In this document: in pieces, positions 1 through 11,280 of the stretch
How the letters are laid out: each line of letters starts with the position of its first letter
Numbering within the stretch: the stretch's first letter is position 1
From: Dastarcus helophoroides
Taxonomy: Eukaryota; Arthropoda; Insecta; Coleoptera; Bothrideridae
DNA length: 64,000 nucleotides
Reading direction: 5' to 3'
Assembly: GCA_028583605.1 (NCBI GenBank)
Contig: CM053337.1
Coordinates: 26,770,162 to 26,834,161 of the forward strand
The notes under the pieces: model-generated
The model's input: the letters and a program-made list of their open reading frames with translations, nothing else
Told to the model about the DNA's origin: nothing
The model's database searches: none
Program-made: the position numbers and the translations under genes

Positions 1-1010
1 ATAACCATTTCCAACAAAGCCAAAATTTTCAAAAGTAATATTCATCAAAAATTAAAGCTTTCAAAAAAAATTAACCTTTTAATAAAAAGCAGAAGTTTTT
101 AGGAAAAAAATCGGGTTCAAGTCTTGCACTTCAAGATTTTAAAGTAGTCGAGATTTTGAAAGAAGTCGAAATTTTGAAAGGGCTGACATTTTGAGAAAGA
201 GTTAAAATTTTGAGAATAGAACCAAAATAGAAAAAAAGAAGTAATAAAAATTTTGAAAAAGGAAAATAATTTTTTTCAAAAATTAAAACTTAGAAAAAAT
301 TTAAAATTTCAAAAAAAGCAAAAATTTTGAAGAAAAAATCTGGTTCAAGTTTTGGACTTCAAGATTTTAAAGAAGTCAAAATTTTGAAGGGATCAACATT
401 TCTAATATGAGTTAAATTTTTGAGAATACAACCAAAATAGAAAAAAAAATGAAAATTTTGAAAACCGAAACTTGGAAAATTTCAAGAGAAGTCAAAATTC
501 TCAATAAATTTGAAAACTTCATGTCAATATATTTGAAATAGGTGGAATTTGAAATGGTTTGAATTTCGAGAAAAATAGTATTAACAAAAGCTGAGATTTT
601 AAAAATAAATGGAAAATATTTAACTATAAAGAGGTAAAAATGTTCAAGAAAAATTGGAGATATTTAAAAAAGCTGCATTTTTCAAAGACATCGAAACTTT
701 GGAAAATATTATTTTCAAAAAAGTCAAAATTTTGGAAAATTACAAGTTTTTAAAAATGTTTGATTTTTAAAAAAATTTTCAAAACTTTCATCCAAGGTAG
801 AAATTCAAAAAGGTGATTTTTTTAGAAAAGTTTAGATTTTGAGACACTACAATTTTTAAAACATAGGATTTCAAATATACGTTAAAATTTTCAGAGTGAA
901 AATTTCCAAAAATTGTAAAATTTTTCCAAAAATTTGAGAGATTAGCAAAATTTTTAAAAAGTCAGGCTTTTCAAAAAAGCAAATTTCATTCATATAATTT
1001 TTTTTCTTTT
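1..1010 (-). repeat. A-rich degenerate periodic array
   Basis: The whole stretch repeats variants of gaaaaaagtcaaaattttgaa at roughly 20-bp spacing, with many substitutions and indels. The plus strand is the A-rich strand. No open frame of note is present. The same sequence type fills the hAT-type elements further along, so this may be the inner part of such an element that begins before the window; no terminus is visible here. Confidence 0.7.
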
Positions 1011-1418
1011 GCAATGCTATTTGACAATAATGTCTTCCGAATGAAGTGGCATCGCATTTTTGGCACCTAGGAGAGTTGAAGCAAGATATTTCTTACTTTC
1101 CCATGTAAACCATCGGTCAGCTAGCCCCTTTCGCTAGAGAATATTGGTGGCCATAAAGTCTTTCTGGTCGCCTCCCCCAGATGTTAGGATATAAATAGGT
1201 TTATAATAAGGAATAAGACAGTTTTTACCACGTAACCAACAAGACAGAATAGATCAGTGTGAAATTAAAAGACTTTTTATCAATTCAGCCTAACCGAAGA
1301 CGATCCTTAAAGTTTAACTTACTAACTTTAATCGTACGTCGGTTCCGGTACGATACGCGTTTAACTCGTCGTTTCGTACTGAACACCTGTAATAGTCAAG
1401 ACTTCCTTTGCAATAGCG
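1011..1418. other. Less AT-biased stretch with a TATA-like box; no gene recognised
   Basis: After the array the composition becomes more even. A TATA-like ggatataaatagg lies near 1189-1201, followed by a CG-containing stretch near 1330-1370. This resembles an LTR or a transposon promoter, but I could not find a repeat partner or a terminal repeat. The catalytic part of the pogo-like transposase expected just upstream of 1419 is not readable here. Confidence 0.3.
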
Positions 1419-2290
1419 GTCACAGTAAGAAACATCATAGCCAGCTTTCGATCAACTGGAATTTGGCCACTAAATCCTTTAATATTAGGAAATCATGAAT
1501 TTCTACCAAGCCAAGTTACGGATCGACCTTTGCCCGCAACACACACATCGAGATGATTAACTAAGCCTTTTGCAGGGTTAAATGTAATAAATTCTAAAGG
1601 TGATGCGTCCAGTCCATTGATTATTAGCGCACCAACTGAACACAGAACAAGAAGTTTCTCTAGTTTCACCCGCTGCCACACATCTTTCCACATCAGCACC
1701 TTCCAAGGCAAAATTGCCTGCTGCTACATTCCAACACTCTTCACCTTCCAAGTGCGCTTTATTTGAAAAACAGATAATGGCTGATCGGAGTGTCTTTGGA
1801 CCGAGTTCAGCCAAGCAGCCCAACTTTATCTGAAAATGATGACAAATCATGGAAGACATCTAAGAGTAGATCAATGCCACATATTTCTTCCCCGGAATGT
1901 GTCAGACCTCTTCCCAAGGCTGCGCCAAAGAAAAGAACTCAACAAGAAAGGAGAAAAATAAAGTCAGCTATCTTAACGGATTCTCCTGTTAAAAATGAAC
2001 TGGCTGCCATCGAGGCTAATAGACCGGAGAAAAAAGTCCAAAAGCCTGCTTTTAAGAAAAAAAATGCGCGAAAGCGAAAGCGAAAGATCATGCTTAAAAA
2101 GCAGGTGGAAAGTGAAGATGAAGATGAATGTATTTGTTTGTGTTTTTGGAAGCATATTCAAATAGCAAGGTAAACGAAAAGTGGATGCAATGCCTAGAGT
2201 GCAAAGAATGATCACACGAAGTCTGTGTTTGTAGAAAAATGTCATACATATGCCACAATTGTTTATCAGAATTTCTATTGTTTTTATTCT
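1419..2290 (+). pseudogene. pogo/Tigger-like transposase, C-terminal part, broken
   Basis: The first readable block (1419-1555) contains STGIWPLNPLI followed by FLPSQVTDRP, matching the conserved segment that follows the DDE domain in pogo/Tigger and jerky-like transposases. The frame then breaks; from 1790 to 2173 it continues as a basic linker (PLPKAAPKKR, then a run of K/R) and an acidic ESEDEDE stretch. It ends in a cysteine-rich tail past an in-frame stop at 2171-2173 and another near 2208: EKWMQCLECKE, SHEVCV, YICHNCLSE. That tail is like the PHD-like zinc-binding C-terminus found on some insect members. The DDE catalytic domain is not visible, and stops and frame changes show it is dead. 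The family call rests on motif order recognised by eye; a domesticated relative is less likely given the breaks. Confidence 0.7.
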
Positions 2291-2669
2291 TAAAAACGTT
2301 GAAATCAATTTGCAATAAAATGTTTCAATCACGATTTGTTTTAGCATTATTTTATTCTTATTTAGTAACAATTCTCAGGTGTTTTAATTCACCTAATTAA
2401 CTGTTTCAACTCACCTAGTAAACTGTTTCAGCTTAACTCGATATGAGGAGAGTTGATACAAAACGTCCAATTGCGTTTGAATTATATTATCAAGGGTTAC
2501 ATGATCCCTGAATTCATTTTTAGTATAAAAACGGTTATTCGACTAAAAAATCTATAAAACGATAAAGTTTTAACCGAACCTCTATTTGCAATTGCACGAT
2601 ATGCGATAAAATGTGAAAATTGTTTCATCACTCCTAGGCCTCCCCTGCTAATTCACCTTTTTGTGCTAC
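2291..2669. repeat. Short 22-bp tandem repeat in otherwise unremarkable DNA
   Basis: 2381-2402 and 2403-2424 are two 22-bp units (gttttaattcacctaattaa.. and gtttcaactcacctagtaaa..) followed by a partial third unit. An agagttga word occurs just after (about 2449) and also before the pogo-like remnant (about 1073), so these may be decayed terminal sequence of that transposon, but no clear inverted repeat is preserved. Confidence 0.4.
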
Positions 2670-2815
2670 TTTTACTTGAAAGAGATTCTCCTGTGGTATG
2701 ATTGACCTACTGAGTACTGAGTTACCGTGCTCTTCTATCTTGAATTTGGCCTTTACTAGTTTTTTGACACGATCCAATTCCAAGAGAAGCCGTGGAACTC
2801 TTCGTAACCATAATA
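2670..2815 (+). mobile_element. Penelope-like element, 3' tail remnant
   Basis: The words ctcctgtggtatg, ctgagttaccgtgctct and tttgacacgatccaat appear in the same order as in the 3' tails of the PLE copies at 20145-20468 and 28095-28327. The end (gaagccgtggaactcttcg) also resembles the distal tail of the 20-kb copy. It is a heavily decayed fragment with no coding remnant upstream. Confidence 0.6.
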
Positions 2816-4119
2816 TTGGATTATACTTGGTGCTTAACTCCTAGTTTTAAAGATGTTATTAAAGTGATTTTTTAAAATAAACTTGGTTAACATTTTAGTA
2901 CAATAAAGCTTCTCTCTTAAGTTAAATTGCCATGAAGTTTCCCATACTTCTCCGCATGAAACTAAGATCAGTATTTCGTCCTTGACAGTATGTTAATCAT
3001 CCTTATTCGGTTAAGCTGACACGTAATAACAAAGTGCAGTCTATAAGTAATGAGTCTAAGAAATATAGACAAATTGAATAGTTGGCCAAGAAAGATTGCC
3101 AGCTCTTACAATAATTAACAGCGAAGTTAACCAACTTTGTTAGTTATTGATGAATACAGTCGAGACGGCAAACTTCCAAACCCTTCGCTTGAATTGGATG
3201 CGGTGCTGATGAACATATTCGGTAGAAGTTTCCTGCACATATATTTATGTTGATTTTTGATTTAAATTCTCCCGAGCAAGGTGCTCATCCAAGCGATGTT
3301 CGTTCTCATAATATTTCCATAAAAGTTAAAACATTAGTGGGGTACTTCGAATAAACTTGAGATCATTCAGCGAGGATTTTAATCAGATTAAACACGTTCC
3401 AATTTCTACGTGACTGTTCCTGGAAGTCCAAGTCAAATAAAAATAAGTGTTTTTCTGTAATTTAATTTCCGCTCTAATTAGATAACACGTCTAGCGTTTT
3501 CAGTCTCTTTACAAATTATTTAAGGTAAATCTAATCAAAATATTATGTTTTTCAACTGACAAAGGGAAATATTGATTTTATTCTTAAGTGAGGAAGTTCT
3601 TTGATGTTTTATGTGTCGAGACAGTTGCATATACGGAGCAAATAATATGTAAAACGTAAGGATTTTCTATTTCGAAACAAAGCTGGATATTATAAAAGAC
3701 ATCCAGACGTTGGGATTTTCTCGGGAAAGCTTTTTGTGAATATAGCAATTTCGATGTTGCAGATGTACTACATAAAATGATACATTTGAACATTTGTTGT
3801 GCGGCCCAGCGGTAATGCAAAATCCGTCCGTTCCTCCTTAAGCGAGGGTCCGATGAAATTTTACGAGCTGCCAGCCTGCTCGGGTTCGCGATACTAAAAG
3901 CGGCCATAAAGGTGTCTTGTAATTTTATTTTTTTTTGCACGGCGGGAAAAACTTTTGCATATTTAAGGAATGATGCTTTTTTAAGAGACGTTTGTTAGGA
4001 GGAGATAGAAACCTGTAAAAACGGCGACTGAAGCTAAAACTTTCTGATTTTTAATTCAACTAATTGTTTGCCATTCTTAAGATTACAACCTTTAGAGTTT
4101 AAATGCATACTAACCGACT
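2816..4119. other. No gene recognised
   Basis: Ordinary AT-rich DNA without the periodic array pattern. The short open frames here show no domain, splice logic or family resemblance I can support. Confidence 0.5.
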
Positions 4120-5650
4120 GAGTAGTTATTGAATTGTTGAATACTGGAGAAAAAGAAGGATTTGGAAAGCACCAACAAAAGGCGATTGTAGAAGAAGTAC
4201 AAAAACCAAAAGGAAAAGAAATAGAGGACGTATCATACGTAATGAAAAACAATAAAAGTCCAGGGGAAAATAACATCACAGCAGAAAATTTAAAGTATGG
4301 AGGTGCCATTTTAAAAACAAAGATATTCCACTTGGAGAAATTTGGGGAAATGAAATTATGCCGCGGAAATCGAACAATGCTATCATAATAACACTTTTTA
4401 ACAAAAGAAGACAAAGCAGAATATAGTAATTACAGAGGAATAGCTCTGCAAGACGTAACATATAACATGCAACGATAATAAAGAAAAGACTAGAAACCTA
4501 TTCGAAAACTATTATTGGTGAATAGCAAGCAAGCTTTACAAAGAACAGATCCATCCACAACATACCAAATATTTATGCTAAGACAGATTTTAACTTACAT
4601 GAGGTTTATAGATTTTAAACCTGCCTATGACTCAGTGAATAGAAAGAAAGTTATTGAGATACTAAGGAAATTTAAAATACCAGAAAAGATAGTTCGACAA
4701 CGACTTTAAGTAATACCACATGTGCAGTCAAAATAAATAGAAAATTATCGCAAGAGTTTGAAGTGAGAAGTGGCCTCAGGCAGGAAGATCCATTATTGAC
4801 AGTATTGTTTAATATAGACTTGGAAAATGTTATAAGAGGAACTGGTATAAATAGACATAGAACCCTTTTTAACAAATCTCATCAATGTCTTGCGTACGCA
4901 GATGATATCCTGTTATTTGCCAGAAGTAAGAAGGAATTAGAAATTATTACAAGAGATCTGGTGGAGGCGGCAAGCAGGATTGGGCTTCAGGTTAAAAAAG
5001 ACAAGAGTAAATACATGAAGCTAGGGAAGACACGAGAAATATCGAATGGGTACTTTACGGTTTAAACTAAACAAAATAATCTCCTAGAATTCGAAAAAGT
5101 AGAAAATTATATGTACCTAGGAGTACCAATAGACAAATGATGCAACGAAGAGTCGGAGGTAAATCTGAGAATAGCGAAAAGTGATGAGTGCGCGGCTGGG
5201 CTAAACAGATTAATAAGGTGAAAATAGATTTCCCACAAGACTAAATTTAGAGTCTATAAAACCATACTGAGACCCACTATAGTGTATGGACTATAAACAA
5301 AAAAAATGAAGAAAACCAGTTGATCTGGAAAAGAATTTTTGGAGGGAAGGAGGTAAAGGACATTTGAAAAGGACGTCCAAATAGAGAAATATACGAGATT
5401 TTTGGAGAACCGTCCATATCTCAGCGTGAGGGCGCGGCGATTGCAAGGGTTTGGGCACCTGGAAAGGATGAAGGAATGGAGATTGGTTAAGAACTGCGGT
5501 TGGACGTTTCCAGAAGGTAAAAGGGAAAGTAGACCAAGGAAACGGATGCGTGACGCAGTACTGAAGAGCCTAAAAGGAAAGAGTATTAAAAATTGAAGAA
5601 AAACAGCTGGAGACGAAGAGTATTGAAATAGCATTATCAAGCTTTGGGCC
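4120..5650 (+). pseudogene. RTE-like LINE, reverse transcriptase half, broken
   Basis: Successive frames give RT blocks in the right order: the N-terminal NNKSPGENNITAENLKYGG block (from about 4240), FIDFKPAYDSVNR (about 4603-4640, the block with the first catalytic Asp), GLRQEDPLLTVLFNIDLE (about 4770), AYADDILLFARS (about 4891-4925, YADD intact) and the GLQVKKDKSKYM block. The segment from 5318 to 5640 carries the downstream region (IYEIFGEPSISQR, then RLQGFGHLERM and a RPRKR stretch), like the C-termini of insect endonuclease-reverse transcriptases. Frameshifts near 4390, 4700, 5065 and 5320 make it inactive. The endonuclease is missing upstream; a matching ORF1-endonuclease part sits on the opposite strand at 8465-10340. 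It would have driven target-primed reverse transcription of its own RNA in the nucleus. Confidence 0.85.
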
Positions 5651-6539
5651 TAAAGGGCCTCTAAAAGCTTTCATATTAATAATTTGTTAACAAACCAGTT
5701 TAATCAGTAATTGTTTTAAATTACGATTCATTTATTTTTTTCTTCTAATTTACTGGGTCAGCATTTCTACCAGTATCTATTAACAAATGGGCCTAATGTG
5801 TAAATGAACTGGTTAAATACCGCATTAAAAGGTGCAGTTTAATTTGGCGATGAACTTGCTTAATTCGTGCATAAAATAACTTCTGGTCTACAAACTGGTA
5901 CAATTTGTCCTAGTTACAAATTACGTCCCTTGAGCATTGCGAGTAGAAGACGCAAATCCAAATTTATAAAATTTTAATATTTTCAGTTTAAACGAAAATT
6001 ACAAGAAAGAAATTTTGAGAAACTTCGGTGTTTTTCTGGATTTTTTTAAGTTCAATCCACTTGCAAATTTACTCATGTTGCAAATTTTTGATTGCGTTTC
6101 TAAAATGTTGACTTAAAGTGGAAATTGGACATTAAAAATTTAAACTGTCAACTTTGTCCCCAATTTGTTTTTTTAGATATCGATATTTTGTGGTTTAAGT
6201 CAAAATTTAGAGTTCAAATTTGAAAAAAAGTTGCAGTGGGATGTGATGATCTACATTTAAAGGTAAAAATTGAAATACCGAAAAATCATCAACTTTTTTT
6301 ATGAAATTTGTAATATTTATGGAAAATAGGAAATTAAAAAAATATATTAGATGCTCTAAGTAGTAGGTATACGAAGTGCGACAATTTATAAACAAGACTT
6401 CTTAGGCGAGAGTGGATGAAGGAATGCAAACTGTTAAGGAAAGATGTTAATTTTGAAGGTTCCAGAATTCAGCGCAGGTAGTTTCATCTTTCTATTTAAT
6501 ATAGTTTACTTTTGAGACTAGTTTGAAATGAATGCTCTT
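5651..6539. other. No gene recognised
   Basis: AT-rich sequence that follows the LINE tail. A few array-like words occur near 6000-6300, but no clear repeat, terminus or coding trace. Confidence 0.5.
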
Positions 6540-7200
6540 CTGTAAAGTTTCCGGAATCATGCTAGAAACCATACTCGCTGGAAAAGGTCACCATATGTGA
6601 TGAAACTTGGATTTTACAGTATGATTACAAAACAAAAAGGCAGTCGATGCATTGGCAGTCTCTTGAATTTTCAAGAATATAAAACAGCAAGAATGTCCAA
6701 GTCGAAATTCAAAGCAATCATTTGGGATGTTGTGATGGTTGAGTGGGTTCTTGGGGTTAGACAAACCAAAATTATTACATTGAGATTTTGAGCAGACTGA
6801 GGGGAGGAGTGAGGAAGAAGCGGCAGCATCTCTGGAGGAAACACGCATGGATGCTGCATCAAGACAACGTTGCAGCACACAAAGCCCTTTCGGTTAAAAG
6901 ATTTCTTGCCGACAAACGGATTCCAATGCATAGTCACCAGATTTAGCACCGTGCGGCTTCTTTCTCTCCTTCCAAAGCAAGAAGTGTTCTGAAGGCAACC
7001 CATTTCATCCATTGAAGAGGCAAAGCCACAAACAAAAACGGCACACCTGCTGAAATGATTAGGGACTGATAAGCTGCACCACGGCTTTAAACAATGGAAG
7101 ATAAAAATGCAACGGCATGTAGACAGGAAAGAAGGGCTGATTTAAGAGACAAGAGCTAAATTATTGTATGGTTCTGTGAATAAACCAGATTCGTTTATAA
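6540..7200 (+). pseudogene. mariner-like transposase, middle and C-terminal part, broken
   Basis: Frame-by-frame reading gives EKVTICDETWILQYD (first catalytic Asp region), KTKRQSMHWQS, then RLRGGVRKK, WMLHQDNVAAHKALSVKRFL (second catalytic Asp in QDN) and SPDLAPCGFF. In mariners (D,D34D) the third catalytic Asp is the D of the CDF/CDY motif; here it is Gly, so the site is dead regardless of the frameshifts and stops. The C-terminal FKQWKIKMQRHVDR matches the mariner end region. The N-terminal DNA-binding part and clear terminal repeats are not visible. The enzyme would have cut and pasted a Tc1/mariner element at TA sites. Confidence 0.85.
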
Positions 7201-8464
7201 ACTCTCACCCTCGTATGTTCATTTTTCATATATTAATTTCTTAGCAAAAAAAAATTGGTTGTGGTTACTATTGATAAAACTGCAAGCTATTATACTGAGA
7301 GAAATTACTCCAGTTTTCATCCGATGGCGTTGCAAATTGCGGAGGATTAATCTCGAGGGGTCGCGATAAATACAAACGTTCCTCTTGATTGGTGTTCGAT
7401 ATTTACTTTGAGGTTTATTTCAATGGAAGGCTCCTTTAGATATCCGTTTTTGTGGGCAGCAACAGCTGGAATTCAGTGTTATTAAAATGACGCTTGACAT
7501 CTCACCGGAAACCTCCCGCAGATAAGCAATTAACAGCCGAATTGTGCAGTTATCTTGAAACGGTATCATAATGGCTCCCTTGTCAGTGGTCTTATTTTAG
7601 CGTTCCCTAATTTGAAAGAATCAGCACAAATAAAGGAAATATATTCGGATAAGAGAAAAGCCTTCTTTATCGTAAATATGATTGGATACACATCGGCATT
7701 GTCTCGTCTTTTTATTTACCTAAGATAATCCAATGTCACAGTCAAATGCAAAAAAAAAAGTTTACCGAAGTAAGTTTCTGTCATAAACTTCGTATGTTGG
7801 GCATCATCTTGTATAAAACGAGTTAGTTTTTTAGTTATATATCTTTGTGATTGTCACATAACCATTGGTTAAAATATTTCATGTGGAAAATTAGGTCTGT
7901 GAAGGTTTCAATCTTTACTGAAACCTAAATTTGCTTCGGAGATTTCAACTACTCGCAAATTCATCAAAAACAAAACGTATTTTAAGGCTAACGTTTATAG
8001 GCAACTTTACTGATACATGTGATAAACGTTTTCACCCCTTAGGAGTCAAATTTAGAAAAATTCTGTGCCTACGTATTTTGGAGACTTTACTTACCAAATT
8101 TCAGGTAAGCTTCGGGGATTTTTGATAAGTGAGTCAACGAGTGAATCGTATTTTCTTTTCATATTAGGAGGTAAAGTTTAAATAAAGAAGGAAAATGTGG
8201 TTGATATCACTACCCCAAAAAATCGGGCCGTCGTTTTTTCTAAGATAACATGAAGGTATAATGCAACCAACATCCCCAAGTGCAGTAGAATTCTTTCTAT
8301 GAGATCTAATCTGTCTATCGTAGGAGTAAATGACTTTCCCTGGAGGTAAGCACCATTACCAAAATCATCTCTTAAAAGCTTTCAAGCTAAAAAGTACTCC
8401 ACATTTTTCAATTCCTCATCTTCTATAAAACCAAAGTCAGGCCAGCATTACGTGTTCTCATGTT
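7201..8464. other. No gene recognised
   Basis: Mixed-composition DNA with no domain-bearing frame. Its right edge at about 8465 is where homology to the LINE endonuclease-RT linker stops abruptly. Confidence 0.5.
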
Positions 8465-9475
8465 TAGAGCCTTTTAGGTTTCCATTTATTCTTTTTAAGT
8501 TTTACTTCACCTTTAATCTCGTCTGTCCACCAAGCTGTTCTCTTTATCTGCCTATATCTATTTATTTTGGTTGTCCCACAAATTTCCGTGGCTATTTTCA
8601 CTAAGGTATTTTTATACCAACTCCACCTGTGTTATAAGTCTTTTCCTTGTATTGGTCAACTATCACTGCTATTTCTACTTTTTCTCTGTATTTTTTCGCT
8701 AATTCTTGTATGTTTATACTGCTTCTTGTGTGTTGGTTTGCCTATCTATTTTGTCTTCTATGTTGTTTGGTGCTAAATTATTTGTCATCTTTATTTTGCT
8801 TACCACTAGGTAGTGATCGCTGCAGAACTCTGCTTCCCTTCGCACTTTCACGTCCTTTACTTCTGTCGAGTTACTGCACTATAATGTAGTCTATTATTGA
8901 ATTTTCGCCTCTACTTTTAACTTCTCTGGTTTATTTGTGGATATCTTTATGCTGAAAGAATCCGTTCATCACTAAAAGGTTATTCTGGATGCAAAAATCG
9001 ATTGTCCTCTTGCCATTGTTGTTTCGGCATTTCTCTCCATGTTTACCTATGACCTCTCTTAATATGTCATCTTGTAGGCCTACTCTGCCGTTTAGATCGC
9101 CCATTACAGTAGTTGATCTTGTTATGTCATCTACTACCTGTGTAACTTTCTCCCAGAATTCGTCTTTGTTTGCAACCATTTCGTCCTCATTTGGTCCGTG
9201 TAGTATCAATATCTGCTGGACTTCGCCTTTTCTTATTTCCATCTCAATTTTTAAGATTCTCTTTGTTATTTAGTCCCAACTTACTGTATGCTTGCTCCAC
9301 ATGTTTCTAATTATACAACCCACTCCTCCTGTTGCTCTCTTCTCGTCATTTACTCCGCTCAATCGCTAATAAGTCTAGATCATGCTTTGCAAATTCTTAT
9401 AATAATTCATATTCTTTGTCTTTCAGACTTTTCATATTCCATGTTGCTAGTTTGATAATTCTCACCTTGTTCTCA
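8465..9475 (-). pseudogene. RTE-like LINE, apurinic-type endonuclease domain and linker, broken
   Basis: On the minus strand the start of an exonuclease-endonuclease-phosphatase domain reads LATWNMKSLKDKEYELL near 9460, followed by DLDLLAI, GVGCIIRNMW, then the open stretch from 9242 with STTVMGDLNGRVG (the conserved GDxN catalytic motif) and IDFCIQNNLLVMN. The linker motif AWWTDEIKGEV is readable near 8510-8545, then homology ends. This domain nicks target DNA for insertion. Stops and frameshifts show decay. It directly follows the ORF1 remnant at 9500-10340, and its missing RT half resembles the plus-strand fragment at 4120-5650. Confidence 0.85.
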
Positions 9476-9506
9476 TGCATCTTCTTTCCTCTTTGTTTCG
9501 TTTTTT

Positions 9507-10340
9507 TCATCGCCAATTTTTCTGTATTTGTTTCGTTTTCTTTGGATTTGTTAGTTCATTTGTTTTAGAGAAATTCTTGTTTATATTCGCATTTATTCTT
9601 AATTTATTCCTATCCGTTTTCATAGCCGTATGTTGTTTATTGAGCCATCCGATTCCTTCCCATGCTATTACTTTTTTGTCATATCTTTCTTTTTCTGTTC
9701 CTCTCCAGTCCACCTCTTTAATTCCTTTCACCGTAAGCTTTTTGAATCCAATGTTAACTATTTTACCTTGATTTCTAAGAGTTTTTGCTTTTTCTCCAAG
9801 TTCTTTTTGCATCTGCTTTTCCTTTGTCGTTAGATCTTCATTTATAAATATTCCTTCTTTCTTTATTAATTTCAGGTCACTCTTATTTTTCATTACTTTT
9901 AGTTTATCCCCGTACTCCTTTATTGTTATTAAACTAGCTCTTTCTCTTATTTTCTGTGCGCTTTCTACTTTTATTTCCTCCTGAAAATACCTTTTGATGA
10001 AATTTTCTACGTCTTCTTTTTTATGATTTTCATCATTTGTATCCATTTTCAGGCCTGTTATCACAAAATTATTTCTTTTAATCTCTTTACACTGTTTTTC
10101 CAATTCGTTTTCTGATATTTCTGTTTTGCTTTCTTCTTGAGTTAGTATTTTTGTTATTTCATTTAATTCCTATTCTCTTCTTTTATTTTCTCTAGTTCTT
10201 TTTTTAATTCTTCATTTTCTTTTCTGATTCCCTTTACTTTCATCATGATAATTTTAAACATGTCTCTTATTTCATCTTCTTCTTAGCTTCGTTACTATTC
10301 TCTTTTCTTATTTCTATTCTTCGTTGGGGTTCTACTAATC
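9507..10340 (-). pseudogene. RTE-like LINE ORF1-like RNA-binding protein remnant
   Basis: The longest open stretch (10103 to 9507) encodes about 198 residues rich in Lys and Glu. It has a NNFVITGLK strand, GDKLKVMKNKSDLK, GIFINEDLTTKEK and a GFKKLTVKG end, the pattern of ORF1 proteins with an RRM-like fold and a C-terminal nucleic-acid-binding domain in insect LINEs. Upstream, out of frame, 10120-10330 encodes a K/E-rich coiled-coil-like segment that is probably its N-terminus. It lies immediately 5' of the endonuclease remnant, as expected for a LINE. Broken by frameshifts at the N-terminal side. Confidence 0.7.
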
Positions 10341-11280
10341 TTTTTATTTTGCCTAAAGGGGGATACCGATTCTCTCACTTTTCTCCTGTTCTCTTGCGTA
10401 ATTTCCATTCATCACTCTTTTTATCAATTTCTATTTATATTTTTATATATTTTCCCATAAGAGTACATGCACCTCTTTTATTATTTGGATGTTCCGCTGG
10501 TTGTACTCTCTTATCTTATCTATCTGCCACGTAAAAACTTGCCAGCTGGTCGACCGGTGGGATGTTTTATCAATTCCTCAATTATTCACTTATTACTTTA
10601 CTATACAGATAAGGAAAAATTTTCATTGTCCATGTAAAACGCTAAGAATTGTCCCTTCCATAGTTTTCTACGGCCGCTGAACGTATTCCCCTACTTTGAC
10701 GCAGCATGCTCTTATCTTCCAGTTTAGATGTTAGAAAAAACTCTTCGAGAGTTTTGCAACAGATTGGACTATTGTTTAGTACAGTCTGGCGGCCTATTTG
10801 AACTCCTTATATTGTAATGTTTAAAGAGTTATTTTGTTATATTCTTCATTAGAATTATTATTTATTTTGTTTAAGAAATCTCGTTTATTTATTTTGGTTA
10901 TCAAAGAATATCAGTTTTCTTTTTCCTCAGACGTTGATTAAATCAACGGGGTTAAAGAACAAACAGCATATGGTATGCAAATTTTAATAAAATTGTTGCC
11001 TGCCAGTAGTAATCCCGTAACAAAACACATTAAAGGCTATGATGTACTACTGAAATCTCCACCAGCACTAATCGCTGCCCTCTGCGTTGAATTGTTTACA
11101 CCGGTGTAGGAGAATACAAGGCGCCGCCCATCTATCCCACTACTAGCTCTCAATATTAAGTCTCTCACTAACATTCTCCCTATGGACAGTGTTTGACTTT
11201 CCTGATGTGTATAATTAAGGTAATGCCTTCTGGATGTCTCTATTGTTGGTTTAATCACAAACTACACCTTTTCTTATTCT
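10341..11280. other. No gene recognised (possible LINE 5' leader)
   Basis: The part next to 10340 may be the 5' leader of the LINE. The rest, including an open minus-strand stretch at 11037-11258, shows no motif I can assign. Confidence 0.4.

Noticed and set aside
4034..5640. Minus-strand open frames opposite the RTE-like RT
   Set aside because: Shadows of the plus-strand RT; no motif on the minus strand.
8567..9833. Plus-strand hydrophobic open frames
   Set aside because: Antisense of the LINE ORF1 and endonuclease, whose motifs are all on the minus strand.
4120..10340. Twin-priming as the reason for the oppositely oriented LINE halves
   Set aside because: Twin priming places the inverted 5' part next to and upstream of the 3' part; here it lies 2.8 kb downstream, so a later inversion fits better.
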